From Hypericum androsaemum (taxonomy: Eukaryota > Streptophyta > Magnoliopsida > Malpighiales > Hypericaceae): a stretch of DNA of 64,000 nt. The stretch spans positions 868,001 to 932,000 of the forward strand of contig OZ023185.1 in the NCBI GenBank assembly GCA_963995505.1. Reading direction: 5' to 3'. Shown piece by piece: positions 1-12,312 of this stretch; within the stretch, counting starts at the first letter, position 1, and every line of letters begins with the position of its first letter. Position numbers and translations under genes: made by a program. The notes under the pieces are model-generated. The model was not told where the DNA came from. It did no database searches and saw only the letters and a list, made by a program, of their open reading frames with translations.

Positions 1-1083
1 GTAGTCCCATCACCGACATTGATTTTTTAAAGTACTTGTTATGCAGAGCTAAATTAGCTAATCCCGATTTAACCCAGGTTTGACTAAAAAATAACAAGAT
101 TTCTCCAAATAAAATTTAATACAGATATATTTTTTAAATTAAAATTTAAAATTTCTATAGTAAAACAATCTTTCACCCGGTTAATCATTAATCGGTCCGC
201 AGTGATATTCATTATACTATACTAGAGCAGAGGGACCTAGTCCCCGCCGAGGAACAGAAACGTGTGGATGGGCTAACTGTCCGTCCACGTCCTATTCTTA
301 TACGAATATTGTCAAGACATGTTCAACAAAATTAATAAGTACACAGCCGTCCAAGTAGCAGAAAATAAAGAGAGTACAATATCCGGAAATATCATTAACG
401 TTGAAATACTGTCGGTTGTGGCTGCAATTTCCGATGAGATTTGCTAACAACACACGAAATCAAAATATACTTGACCCAATTTTAAATGATAAGTCATTTG
501 CACAAATTTTGAAAGAGGACGGTGAATTCTTCTCTCTTTTTAGGGGTAGTAAGATGAATTCTATATGGCTGAAATTGACCAATCAACTGGCAATAATGTA
601 GTTGTACCTTAATTAAGAGTTACCAAATTTAAATTTTTGAAAATACAAGATTGATAAATATTTAGTAGGAGCCCACAAAACAACCAAGCCCCTTGCAATC
701 TTCCCATCCATTAACACCACTCAGGTCAAGGATTAAAAGAGCATCAAATAAATTCCATCAACCCCATCCATCCCAAAAGCATATTCCTAATCCCCACACA
801 CACACATTTGGATCAGGATCACACCTAATCAACATCAACATCAACCAAACCCCCATTGTATCCCATTTCAAATTCCCCTAAAAGCCCCTATTGACCCAAC
901 AATCCACCCAAAAGTATGCAAGGGCATTTCCGTCCAAGAAACCCAAACACAAAGAACTCCGAGGTTTGAACCATGGATCTCATTGAATTTGTACACGCCT
1001 TATGTCGTACAAATTATAATTAATCCTAACGATAAAATATTTAAATTTATTTAAATAGATTTTATACGAATGTAAAACAAACT
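1..1083. other. Intergenic, no gene seen
   Basis: AT-rich spacer. The two short open frames at 401-601 and 693-881 have low-complexity composition and no family resemblance. A TATA-like run (ctataaaaaaat) lies near 1083, about 300 bases before the first supported start codon, and may belong to the DUF789 gene downstream. Confidence 0.5.
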
Positions 1084-1385
1084 ATAAAAAAATACGTGTT
1101 TCAATAGTATACAACAGTACTCGACTCCGAAAACACAGATTTGACCAAAAGGGGAGACGGAATTTAAAAGCAAAACGAAGAGCCACATCTCACCAAGTAC
1201 TAATACACATCATCGCACACTCCCTCTGCCCATTAGCAACAACAAAGAGGCTTCCCCTTCAGAAGAACTCTCTCTTCGTCTTTCCATAATTAAAGAAGAG
1301 GCATCGAGAGGAAATATCTCAAGTGTTGGCTCGCTTACGTCAGCTTCTTCTCCTCCTCCAATCAAGAAAAACTCTTGTACTAGTA

Positions 1386-4279
1386 ATGTCAGGGGCCGGA
1401 GGTGTTTCGATGGCCCGACCCGCCAGAGGGGAGAACCGCTTCTACGTCTCTCCCGCCATGCGGAGGCACCAAGAGCAGAAGGCCCCGCCCGCCGCCCCGA
1501 AGAGGGTTGAGGCGGATGACCCGGATCAATGTGGCCCCGCCTCCAATTGCTCGGTGTCGGGTCGGGTGGGGAGAGAGGGGGCCGCGACCGACCCCAATTT
1601 GACAAACCTAGATCGGTTTTTGGAGCACACCACTCCTGTTGTCCCCGCTCAGTTCTTGCCAAAGGTGGATTCTTTAACCTCGATTGCCCCAATTCGGGAT
1701 TAGGGTTTCTCGATTTTATCTGCTTTCGTCTTGATTTCTTTTGGTTGGTTACTGTGTGTGATTTGCTGATTATGGGTTAAAGTTCGTGTCTTTGGACGAG
1801 AATTGATTAGGGTTCGAGGTTCTTTCGACCCAATTGGGGATTAGGGTTTTTGCTGTTGCTTCTTTCTGATTTCCTTCCATCTGCACCTGCAATTTTCCGG
1901 ACATGGGTTTACAGCCTCTGTCTTTTGACGGCAATTGAGACAGTTCGATGCTTTTTTCTCTCTCGGGTTTCGATAATTGCCTGCTAAATGGATTGTCTTG
2001 TTAGGTATCTTATGTTGTCATGGTAGTAATTTAGGCTTTTTTGTTGGGGATGCATGTGGGTCTTTCTAACTGAAGTGATTTATGCTTCTCTGGTTTTGTG
2101 TTTTGAGTAGAGGAGCACTAGGGGGTGGAGGAGGACCCATGACGTGAAGGAACCCCAAGCGCCGCAGTCGTTTTTCGTTCTAGGTGATTTATGGGAGTCA
2201 TTTAAGGAGTGGAGTGCCTATGGGGCTGGTGTTCCCGTTGTGTTGAATGGGAGCGATACTGTTGTTCAGTATTACGTCCCTTACTTGTCAGGAATCCAGA
2301 TTTACATCCCATACTTGTCTAGGCCTGGCCCAAGACTGAGGTGAGTGAGCAGTCTCCTTCCTTGTTAACTTGATGCACCATCTCTTTCCGTACTTATAAA
2401 ATTGCTTCTATTTCTGGTGGTTTTGAAATTGAAATTGTACCTTGAGTAGTTAGATATTTAGATTTGATTTGTTTATTATTAGCCAACGTGTTAGTTTGCA
2501 CAGATATTGTGTTGATTACTTTGTCTTTTGGTTGCTTAAGAGTAGTAGAGTACTTGTCTTAGTGTGTTCTTACTTGATCGTAGTTGTAGCATGGGTATTG
2601 TTTAAGCAAGGTGTTTTGCTTAACCAATGTATGTGATTCTAGGAATATGTCATGCACATTGGTATTTTGTGTGCCTGAATTAGTAAAAGATCTGTTACTA
2701 TGGTGGTATCTGGTTCCAAGGGATCGATCTAATTGAACTTTATGTTATCTTATTTGGAACGGTTTACACTCCATGCTAGCTGGGATTTTTTCCATGATGT
2801 GGACGTCCTTAGCACTGCTGCCAGTGTCACAGTGCAACATGAGCACCAGCTTTTTGTAAACATTCTTAAATATGTTGTCCTTTGCTACCCTGATTCAAGG
2901 GATCAGGAAATATGGGAGATCTACCTTTTTCATTTTGAAGTATTAGTTTACACACTTGATGTCCTGTAACATCTAAGCCAATATGTGTCTTTGGGGTCTC
3001 AACTTTACGGGACTTTACCTAATTTAGTGGCATGAATAAGCTGATGGGAAACTTTAGGTATATGCACTCACATGTGTAAGATTCCGGATTGAGTAAATAA
3101 GGGGTGTACACATATCCCGGGCTTACGAGGATCTCTCTTTGTTGCATTATAATCCTTTAATAGTTTCAGTAGGATTAGCTGGGGAGTAGGATCCCCATCC
3201 TCTCTGGTACGATTTCGGATATCTTGTCGTTCTTCATTTCATAATCAACATTTGCATACTGGGACAGTGCTTAAGAATGAAAAGGAAAGGCTATGATCCA
3301 GATAACTAATTGAGAATATTCCGCTTACTAGCAAGTGTATAAACAATCTCTTGCTGTAACAGGAGACATGGTGAAGATAGCGATGCTGAGTCATCCAGGG
3401 AGACCAGCAGTGATGGTGGCAGTGAATATGGCTCAGAACTTATTGGTTCTCGGGGACCTTGGAACCAGCAGTCAGCAGATGCAAAAAGTTGGTCTCGTGG
3501 TAGACCTGGAAATAGCAGGGATTCGTCTAGTGATGAAAGTGAAATGTCAAGCCTGCACGGTCAGCTTGTTTTCGAGTACTTAGAGCATGCCTCGCCATTT
3601 ACCCGGGAACCATTGGCTGACAAGGTTAGTACTTCAATACTGACCAGGTTAAGAGTTTGAGCTGGGAGTTCGTCCTGGTTTTATTTGTGAGATAATCTCA
3701 GCTAACATTCATCTCCTTGCTTCTAACAGATCTCAGCGCTGGCATCTCAGTTTCCACAACTCAAGACATACAGAAGCTGTGACATATCTCCCTCAAGTTG
3801 GATTTCCGTGGCATGGTATCCCATATATAGAATACCCATGGGTCCAACTCTGCAGAACTTGGATGCTTGCTTTTTGACCTTCCATTCTTTGTCTACACCC
3901 TCCCATGGTAACATGTCTCCCTTTTGCTTTGCAGCTTTCAATATCTTGTGTTTATTTGGTGATATGCAGATTGCCTTCTCCTGTTGTCGAATTAGTTATG
4001 ACACTTGTAAAATTTGCAGGTCAAAACTCTGATGCAATGCACCCTCGTGGGTCAAGTTTCAGGGAGGTTCACCGCAGAGACACCCCTAGCATGCTACATT
4101 TGCCGACCTTTGGGCTCGCTTCCTACAAGTTCAAAGTTTCATTCTGGAATCCTAATGGTGTTTATGAAAGTAAAAAGGTCAATTCACTATTGCAGGCTGC
4201 AGACAACTGGCTTAGGCTTTTGGAAGTCAGTCATCCCGACTATAGGTTTTTTGTTTCGCACGGATCTAACTGGAGATGA
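1386..4279 (+). CDS. DUF789 family protein, 5 exons, 402 aa
   Basis: Exons 1386-1664, 2111-2340, 3363-3624, 3730-3907 and 4020-4279 (stop TGA). All introns are GT-AG and the lengths sum to 1209 nt. The product carries the hallmarks of the plant DUF789 family. These are [19 protein letters not shown] at the end of exon 1, then [18 protein letters not shown] followed by [15 protein letters not shown] in exon 2. Exon 3 encodes a Ser/Asp/Glu-rich linker followed by [17 protein letters not shown]. Exons 4-5 give [39 protein letters not shown] and a C-terminal block ending FVSHGSNWR. The start at 1386 is the first ATG in frame that gives the family N-terminus (MSGAGG); the frame opens further upstream without homology. 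The biochemical role of DUF789 is unknown. No signal peptide or membrane segment is seen, so a soluble protein is likely. Confidence 0.93.
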
Positions 4280-5021
4280 AAGCACTGAAGGGTCCGAGGT
4301 TCGTTTGATCCGGACAGATGTGTGAAAATGTCGTGGAGCCCTTTTAAGGCCTTCTGATTGACTGAGTTTGTGACGTTCGAATTTCCGAGGAACATTTTTG
4401 TTGGCTGGAAATCTCGGTTCGTATAAGTTAGCAAGGCAGCATGATAACGATGATGATTATGAAAAAGTACAAACTTTCTGTACATAGTTTGTTTCTGCCG
4501 TTGCATGGTGACTACAACGGCCATAGGATATGTACATTAGAATCTGGAATACGATTTCTTATGTTAGTATCACTGGTATTGCCTTTACGTTACGTATTGG
4601 CTTGTGGAACTGTTATAAAATTTGCCCAAGTTGGGGGCATAGCCAGACAACTAGGACGTTGGTTCGTGAGGAGGTATCCACACTTTCTCCTATGTTGAAG
4701 AATCCTTTAATCTTGATGATGGTTCAATGATCAAAACCCGAACACAGCTCGTCAAATGGTTACGATAAATCGTCCTTTCGGATGATCGATATGTATGTCA
4801 AACAGCAGTTAAGAGTAGTGAGCTCTGAGAAAGAAATATACAAACAAGTTCTTCCATCTTTTCTTATGCACAGTTGCTCTGCAGACGCTTGCCATACAAC
4901 AGACTGATTCAACTAGCGCCAACATTGCTAGTTGAGACAATGCGCAGCCACTGCCCCCCTCAATCACCTCGTATTCTAAATTATGCTAATAGCTGCTTAT
5001 CGCTTGCCTCGACCGTGTATT

Positions 5022-6858
5022 TCACATCCACAACTTGTCCTCCAGAATGGTTGAGAACCACAGCCCTTTGACAAACTCGCATCTGCGGGACTTCTCCTCT
5101 TGGTCCTTGACCGACATGGGCGGTTGCTGAACATTTCTGTTATGCGTTGGAATACAAGTTAGAATCATGGGTGATAAACGAGCCACAATGACAGAAACTA
5201 CAACCGCTGACTCGTCCTATTAAGGACAAGTAAGCCAACAAAAATTCACCTAGATCCATTTATTATCACCATGACTATCACAGGGAACAAATAACAACAG
5301 CTCTATTCAATTTTCTGGCTACTCATATCCGAGAAGGGTGCGATTAGAATAATTTGGTAAGCCGTGAACCAAGTTACTCCAAGCTGTGATGTCACGCATT
5401 AGCCCGGGCAGAAGTTTCTCAAGTTACTCTAGGAGATAACTCAATGACATGATGTCTCAACCTAATCAGTTAAAGTAGACTAAAATGTGGACCCGTAGCA
5501 TAGCATAACTAATATCGACCGCATACCTTTCTAGAAGCTCCTCATTTGTGCTACTTGTCGCAGAAGTCCGAGCCAACGAAAGAGGTTGAGTACAAGGATG
5601 TTCTTCAATACCAGGTGGATTAAATATAAATGACGACAACAATGGATCAGGTTCCGTATTTGAGGAAGCTGCAAGGTGTGAGGAACCCCCGAGAAGAGAT
5701 TGCAAACTTGCATCTCGAAGCTCTTTCCTCAGCAAAGCAAACATGGTGTTTGTACCTCGTTTAGACAATCTCCTCTTCCGATGTACGTGACATTTAGTCA
5801 AGGAAGAATCTTGCAGCCCCAAGGGCTAAGCATAAAGTAAACAAGAGAGTGCAACAAGAAAATTTATAAGGAGGGCAGAAAAAAAAATTAGATGAAACAT
5901 AATCTTTGACAAAAAGCTTGAACTGTGATCATGTTAAAAGGATATTCTAAAGAAGCTGCCATGCTGTGTGGTAATGTGCCCAACAATGTCCATTCCGACT
6001 CTCTTAGAACAAACCGGACATACCTGAAACAACAAACGCACTATCAAAATCATTGTACCAAATACATGCATTTAGCCCCTCAATATCCTACACAAAGCAA
6101 AACGATAGACCTAAGAGGAATGAAATGGAAGGCAGCGAAACATCAGCAGTACCACCAAAATCTACCATAAAGAGGAAATCGCTGGAAACTCCAACCGACG
6201 CTAGCAGCCCAGAAACAGAAATCCCCACAAGGGTACCATGCGCACAGAGCTTAGGACAGATATCAAGAACCGAGCTTTATGAACCGACGATCCCTAAAGA
6301 CTTGAGCTTGAGCTAGAGACATCAGTAGCAGTGGATGATGAATCAGTTCAAGAACAACAACGACAACAGCTCGAGAACGATATGCATACGTGTTGGAATC
6401 TCCGTATCCAATGCAATTATATAACAAAGGTTCTAACTTCTTCCACTTATAAATCATAACACATCTCTCTCTCTCTCTCTATCGAACCCAAAACCTTCGT
6501 ACATTCTCGAAATCTTCCACTAACCAATGTGGGATTACTCAACAAAGACAAAGATTACCCCATTTTTAGCTTCAACAGGATGCTCCTCCTCCACGTGGCA
6601 ACAGAGTCCAACGACGTCCAAGTCTTCAGCGCAGAAGGGGCACAAGAACACCTCACCTTTCAACTCTTCCTCCCCTCCTCCTCCTACCCCCTCCGCTTCC
6701 TCCTCGTAGAGATCTAAACAAAACGGACCCGGACAAGCACAAGTTAGCTTAATTGTCCGATCATGGGCATTTCGGGGAAAAAAAAGCTCACCGGAGCGGA
6801 GCTGGAAGCGCCTTGAGATGCCTGCCAGGCGAGAGGCCCATGAGTCTGACGCAGCCAT
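5022..6858 (-). CDS. DI19: DEHYDRATION-INDUCED 19 (Di19) zinc-finger protein, 5 exons, 224 aa
   Basis: Exons in transcript order: 6858-6792, 6713-6559, 6023-5946, 5786-5527, 5136-5022; total 675 nt. Di19 proteins are nuclear proteins with two unusual Cys2/His2-type fingers, implicated in drought, salt and light responses. Visible features are the N-terminus MAASDSWASRLAGISRR, finger 1 (FLCPFCAEDLDVVGLCCHVE, then EEHPVEAKNG) and finger 2 (VCPVCSKRVGMDIVGHITTQ, then HGSFFR). The conserved C-terminal half follows: RKRRLSKRG, LLRKELRDASLQSLLGG, DPLLSSFI, and finally SVKDQEEKSRRCEFVKGLWF. Length matches the family (about 206-225 aa). Introns 1, 2 and 4 are GT-AG. Intron 3 (5945-5787) has no usable GT donor and fits an AT-AC U12-type intron; exon 3 otherwise runs into a stop five codons after FFR. 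A G-box lies about 50 bases upstream of the start codon. Confidence 0.93.
5787..5945 (-). other. U12-type AT-AC intron of the Di19 gene (159 nt)
   Basis: Read on the minus strand, the intron starts ATATCCTTTT (5945-5936), the textbook U12 AT-AC donor. It carries TTCCTTGACT at 5805-5796, matching the U12 branch-point consensus, and ends TGTCAC at 5787. The putative branch A (5798) is 11 nt from the intron end. Removing exactly this segment joins HGSFFR to VHRKRRLSKRG, in phase 0 and collinear with other Di19 proteins. No GT donor or suitably placed AG acceptor gives this join. The call rests on sequence logic only; no transcript evidence was available. Confidence 0.85.
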
Positions 6859-6908
6859 TCTGTTCCTCGAGACAGAAGTGAGTATATAGAGGAAAGGAAG
6901 GAGCTTGA

Positions 6909-6914
6909 CACGTG
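6909..6914. promoter_or_regulatory. G-box / ABRE-like element CACGTG upstream of Di19
   Basis: On the Di19 coding strand the context is GCCACGTGTC, matching both the G-box and the ACGTG(T/G)C core bound by bZIP factors of the ABA pathway. It lies 51 nt upstream of the Di19 start codon, so it could be in the proximal promoter or the 5' leader. A TATATA string at 6883-6888 sits too close to the ATG (25 nt) to be a comfortable TATA box. A CT-rich tract (gagagg repeats at about 6999-7022 on the plus strand) may mark the real leader. Confidence 0.45.
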
Positions 6915-7117
6915 GCAAATCAGTTTGTTTTTGTAGTTGAAGAAAATTTTAGTTGAAAAGAGGAGACTTGGGAGAGATGGAAGGAAGACTTTAGACTGGA
7001 GAGGGAGAGGGAGAGGGAGAGGTTGAGGTTTCCCAATTCCTTACCAAACCCGTGGCTTGTGTTTGCTTTCAAGTCTTTTTCTATTTGCGTTAGATGTTTG
7101 GGTCTTCACATTTTAAA

Positions 7118-7215
7118 CAATATGCTATTGTAGCTAAGTTGGTTAGAGTACCTGTATAGTAAGCAGGAGGTTTTGAGTTCAACTCTCAACGAGAGCAAAA
7201 AAGCCTTGCCCGTTT
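7118..7215 (+). mobile_element. tRNA-derived SINE head (probable)
   Basis: The stretch reads like a tRNA 5' half: tagctaagttggttagag (7131-7148) is a near-perfect RNA polymerase III A box. About 25 bases on, tgagttcaactctca (7174-7188) has the paired stem and loop of a tRNA T arm, i.e. a B box. The anticodon stem is poorly formed and there is no acceptor pairing, so it is not a functional tRNA gene. The layout fits a plant tRNA-derived SINE. I could not define its 3' end or target duplication. Confidence 0.55.
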
Positions 7216-8377
7216 TCATAACTTTTCCTTTGCGCTCCGCTATGGAACCGACAGTTCATATTTAATTTTTTCGACTTAATTTTACGTAAATTTATTTGGG
7301 AATGAAATGTTTTTGACGAAAACTATTTGCCTGTGAACACTAATTGAATTGATTTCCGTCAATTCCAATCACTCAGATTACCGATCACAAAATTACTTGT
7401 TTCAATTTAATTTTTTTATAAGTTGATTTTTGTCATCATCAAAATATATTTCCAACTAAATCTTTAATCAAATTAAAATAATCAATTCACAATTAATTTA
7501 ACTGACTGATCGACGGGTATGTAAAAAACCATTGAAACATATCAAAATTGCAGCAGCTACATGACTCATCGCTGCATAAACCCGTAGCTATGTTCATGTC
7601 GGCAGGTCCTCAGCGGCCAATAAGCCTCCGGTCTTCCGACACAATTTCCTTAATGAAAGCCAATACACACCAAATCCCTTTTTCATTAACTGAATAAATC
7701 CACGGCGGCGCCTACAACTCCAATCGAATAAAAACTCTTTACATCCTTCTTTTTATTGTCGAACATTTGGTGTAACAAGACAACAAGTCGACGAATTGAC
7801 AGAGATCACATATTCGATTCCTGCCACAGTATAATTATAGCATAAAAATTTATATTTCAAATTTTTTTATTGATGACAGAATTCTTTTAACATGTATTTA
7901 ATGTAAATACATTATCAACGATTTGAACTCGATTACATGTGTTGGATATCGAAAACAACAATTGTTCAAAGCAGCGACTTACAATTTTTTTCCTTCAGGC
8001 TTAAAAAATGCATGGAATCATCATTTTTAAGTATGCTTTCTTAATCAACATAAAAGCGGTTTGCTGCATTCCCATTGATTGAACAATTACACTTCACCAA
8101 ACCTTCGTAGATGTTGACATAGCATGATAGCAACCATGCCTGGATTTATACTTTTTTATTTTATATATATATATTTCACAACTTTTGAATTTTGATCATA
8201 TATTCCAATTTCATAATTTCACCGTACCATTGAATTTTTCACGTACCAAGTGGGGGCCCAGCCCAAGGCCCTCTTACTGTTACCGCGTTGGCCAGCTGAG
8301 TTAACGCGTTCCGGCTTGTATTATTCTTTAATTAATTTCTTTCACGATGAGGAGTGTGTCCCTGGCCATGAATTGAA
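7216..8377. other. Intergenic, no gene seen
   Basis: AT-rich DNA without a supportable coding frame. A segment near 7790-7880 (cattcgattcctgcc-like phrase, then an AT-rich tail) resembles a degenerate repeat also hinted at near 21340, but alignment by eye is too weak for a family call. Confidence 0.3.
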
Positions 8378-8600
8378 TCTGATTTGTAATTCGATTCGAT
8401 TCGATTCGTTAAAAATTTGATTCGATTCGTTAATAATTCGATTCGTAAAAAATTTGATTCGAATTCGTCATAAAGCAAATTGAATACGGTTCAAGATATT
8501 TATAATTCGCAAAACCGGCGAATTTAATTCGAATTCGATTCGAAAATTTGATTCGAGTTAAATTCGTGTTAAATTCGTGTTAAATTCGATTCAAACCGGC
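8378..8600. repeat. Degenerate TTCGA / ATTCG-rich array
   Basis: About 220 bases are built from imperfect repeats of attcg, ttcga and aattcgattcg with short A/T spacers, ending in aaattcgtgtt units and accggcg. It is far richer in TCGA palindromes and CpG than its AT-rich surroundings. It is not a clean microsatellite. It may be part of a decayed transposon. Confidence 0.6.
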
Positions 8601-11600
8601 GCAATTATTTGTGTAATCCGGGCGTGGAATTTATATCCCCCAAAAACCTTATATTATATTATTATCCATCTAAGAAAACTTTGTATTATATTTTTAACTC
8701 CATTCTCCTTAAAAGCATCTCTCTAATCTGCAAGAGGCTAAAAAGTAAAAACCCACATTTAGAGCTAAATACCTCGAAGTTGCATTTCTTTTTCATAGTT
8801 GTTATTCTTTTTGTATATCGGGAACCGAATGGTAAAGCTGATCATAGCATATGCAAATGCTACATAATTGCAAAACTGATAAAAAAAAAGTATATTAGTC
8901 CAACAAAAGAAAATATAGATTGAATCATTAACAATACATTACCGCTAAATATTTGTTAAAATATTTTAGTTGACTCAGTTCGGAATAAAATGTGGTTTCC
9001 GCTCTTTCTTTCCTTTTCCCGTTGTGTATTTAATTTTTTATTTTAATTTGGTGTTTAGATGCTTTTGTTGGTCGCTACAAAAAGGCAACGTCTTGAGAGT
9101 ATTTTAATTATGGACAGCCAAAGTAAAAGTTTAATTATGGACAGCCAAAGTAAAAGTAAGCTGTAACTTAGTATGAGTCATACCTTTCCTCCAAAAAAAA
9201 AGTATGAGTCATACCTACATCGGAAGAGATAAAAGGTATCGATGAATATACCCTCTCAGAGATGCTTTTTCTTACTTTAGCGACGCCAGAACTCTTTTCA
9301 CTTCATCATTTATATTTTATGCCACCAATTAAAATGCATACCGTTTAAAAAAAATTAAATGTAATCGTATGCTCTAAATCCGCGGGTATGTGTTTTACTT
9401 CTAATTTTAAAATTCTAAATTTTCTAATTCAAAATTCTAATAAATATAATAATAATTGGTCTTATAAATATTCGTATAAAAGATGATTTCGTACCAAAGA
9501 AATACTAAGCAGTGGATGGGCAATTCGGAAACTGCAACGGTAAAAGCCAAAGGCCTTATCTAATAATGCACAGCAGATGGACACGTGTCAACTTGGGTGG
9601 ACGCATGGATGTGTTTAAGAAGGAAATCCGCCATGCAAAAAATTAAGATTCTTAAAATTCAATTTTAAAAACATAAATGTTAAAATTTTATAATATATTT
9701 AATATTTGGTTTAAACTTAACCTAAAAGATTTGTTCTATATTTTGGCCAGTCTCGTCTAGGAGCTCGTAAGTGGAACCAAAGACTAACCCACGCTATAAT
9801 TTAGTTAAGTGGGCTCTCTCTTTAATTGCCGAGGTAGCACTTATGCTTAATTGCAAGCGTACCAAAATCAGCAAAATTTTTAGAATTTTTATTGTTTAGA
9901 CTCGATTATTATTATATCTTTTTTTAGGAAAAAATCTCTTCCAATAATTACGTATAAAATTTAAACTCAAAACATCTTTTACAAACTTTAAATTTTTTTA
10001 TCATTTAGCCGAACTCATATTACTTACCAGAATCATCGTTAATCTAACGGGGAAGGACTAAAAACAAAGTGGAGGTCAAAAGAGATGTTGTCTACTTCTA
10101 TTTTCTGTCTCCTCCCCTTTCTCTATGTTTTTGCTTTGGTCTTTTTTCGGAATCTCCCATGTAATTTGTTAATTAGATGTTTTGTTGAGGATCCAATCTT
10201 ATGATGTTCCTCCAGTTAGATTAGACATCCATGCAACTATACTACGACGGTCTGGATTGTGGAGATTGAAATTTTCTTTTGCAGGGAAAACCCTATAATT
10301 ATATTTTCAAAATTTGAGCTTAATTTTATAGTTAATCTATAACAACTAGTTTAAAAAACATATATATAACAACTAGTTGATAATTTATCTAAATATTTGT
10401 GGATATATATATATATATAGAGTAACGTCGTGTTCATACCAAAAAGAAGTAACATCATGTTTTAATACTAGATCAACTGGTGATGTGTTTTTCTAACTTA
10501 AATAAATTTTAAGTTCAAATAAATACTTATTAGAAGAACTTTACTGATTAGTAATACACCAGAAGGACAATCGGGCACATCTCGTGTAATTGAATAAAAA
10601 CGACCCTTTGTTACACGACATAAACGCTGATTAAGATACTTTCTTTGGCAAAAGAAATAATTACTTGCATATATACTCAAATATTTAACAATAATTATAA
10701 CATCACCATAGAGATAGACGTCCTTTTCTTCGTAGGGATCTTCGAATAAACGTGAATCATGATATATAGCTTTTTTTTAATGATGATATATAGCTTACCC
10801 TACATAGAACTGCTTTATATATTTTTAGTCACCGATGAGAAACCTTAAATTGCTAATATCCCGACACTCAATCCAAATTAGAATTAATAAGATATTTTAA
10901 AAAAAATGACAATTTTTTTTTGACATTACATAAGGTGGATAAGAACCCATTTGAAAGCGTCGAAATTTTCAATTTTACATGCTGGGAGAAACATTATGAC
11001 CCTAAAGAGTTCAATCTTTATTTGTCTATTTGTTTATTGCACTATAGATTTGGGTTCAGTTTTTATTCTTCGCCCAAATATGTTTCTAGTATTTTGAGGT
11101 CCTCTCTCCCACCTTTTCCTCATATCTCCATAATTTTCTGGAATTTGATTGGCCATTTACTTATAGTTTGAAAAAAAATTACACACATCTACCGTACCTA
11201 GTAAGATTTGATACGACTTATTAGATTCGAGGATCAGTTTTTGCAAAAACAATTATTTTTACATTCAAAATTTAACTTAAAGCGGCTGCATTATCAATAA
11301 AATCTTGATAGCTAACTGGATTTAGAAATTGAAAATAATCTCGTTCTGCTTTAAAATTACAACCATGTTAAAAAAATTGTTGGATCAAACACAGCTGTAT
11401 AGTTTAATTGCAGCCAAATTCTTTATAAATTTTTAAAAAAGTGCACGTTACACCATGAAAGTTGCTAAAAAAAGAACAAAATATCAGAACTAAGTTAGAC
11501 TTTGTAAGTACAAAATCTAAATAATTTTTTACACACCAACAAAAATTAAACTTTGTAGAGAACTAAAAAAGTAAAGAGTACTAATGTAAAAAATATCATT

Positions 11601-12290
11601 AAAATAGTCGTTCCTATAGAATCTGATAGTGATCTATTTTTAAAACAGAATTTTGGAAAAAATACACGAGACATATAAATACAAACTTGGATCTCTTTAA
11701 TCTCCTAAAGATTAGAATCCAACAAATTTAACGGGACCATTTAGCTGATTTAGGACTCGTTGTTTCATTTATGTTTGTGCTCTAGATACCTCTCTGCTTA
11801 CTCACCGAAATAAATAAACAAACCAAGCCAACAATTAGCTTATTTGATCCAACAATTTTCTTAAAATTTTCAGCAATTTCACTCCGAAGGTTATACTTTC
11901 GGAGCTAAAGAAGATCCCACATCAAAATTAAAATTTGAAGACAGTTAAAGTTGTTCGAAAATTGCTACTATAATTTAAACACTTGTATCCGATCTTTCTG
12001 CTAGTCTAAATCGAAATTGAAGAGGCAACATAATAATCGTGTGATAGAAAAACACCTTTTTAACAACGTCAAGAAAATAGAGATAAGAAGATAAAATTGG
12101 AAGCTATGACCTCCTCTTTAACAACTTTTCATAATGATATTTTGTATTACTTTATTTAATGATATTTTTTATTTTCTTAATAAAGTTACTGCAAATTTAA
12201 GAAGAGAGTGGTATCTGGAGTGAGGAAAACAAGAGGAAAGAAAGCAAAAAAATTCTCAGGTAAAGTAAAGTGAAGTCTTAGGTTGTTGTT
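8601..12290. other. Long AT-rich intergenic stretch, no gene seen
   Basis: Open frames here (for example 8609-8923 and 10920-11171) are A/T-driven and show no domain. Small local duplications are visible: taattatggacagccaaagt occurs twice in tandem at about 9107-9150, and agtatgagtcatacct twice at about 9170-9215. An (AT)n run lies near 10405-10420. Confidence 0.4.
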
Positions 12291-12312
12291 AGAGAGAGAG
12301 AGAGAGAGAGAC
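12290..12312 (+). repeat. (GA)n microsatellite upstream of the type-B ARR gene
   Basis: An uninterrupted run of GA dinucleotides lies about 430 bases upstream of the ARR start codon. GA/CT tracts are frequent in plant 5' leaders and core promoters. Whether this one is transcribed cannot be told from sequence. Confidence 0.6.

Noticed and set aside
1210..1692. Long minus-strand open frame opposite DUF789 exon 1
   Set aside because: Antisense shadow of a GC-rich coding exon; no family signal, while the plus strand gives clear DUF789 sequence.
5528..5822. Alternative Di19 exon 4 start using TGCAAG or GCTTAG as a GT-AG acceptor
   Set aside because: Would add residues absent from the family, and exon 3 has no matching GT donor; the AT-AC solution gives an exact collinear join.
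8609..8923. 104-codon plus-strand frame
   Set aside because: A/T-driven composition, no domain, no splice partners.
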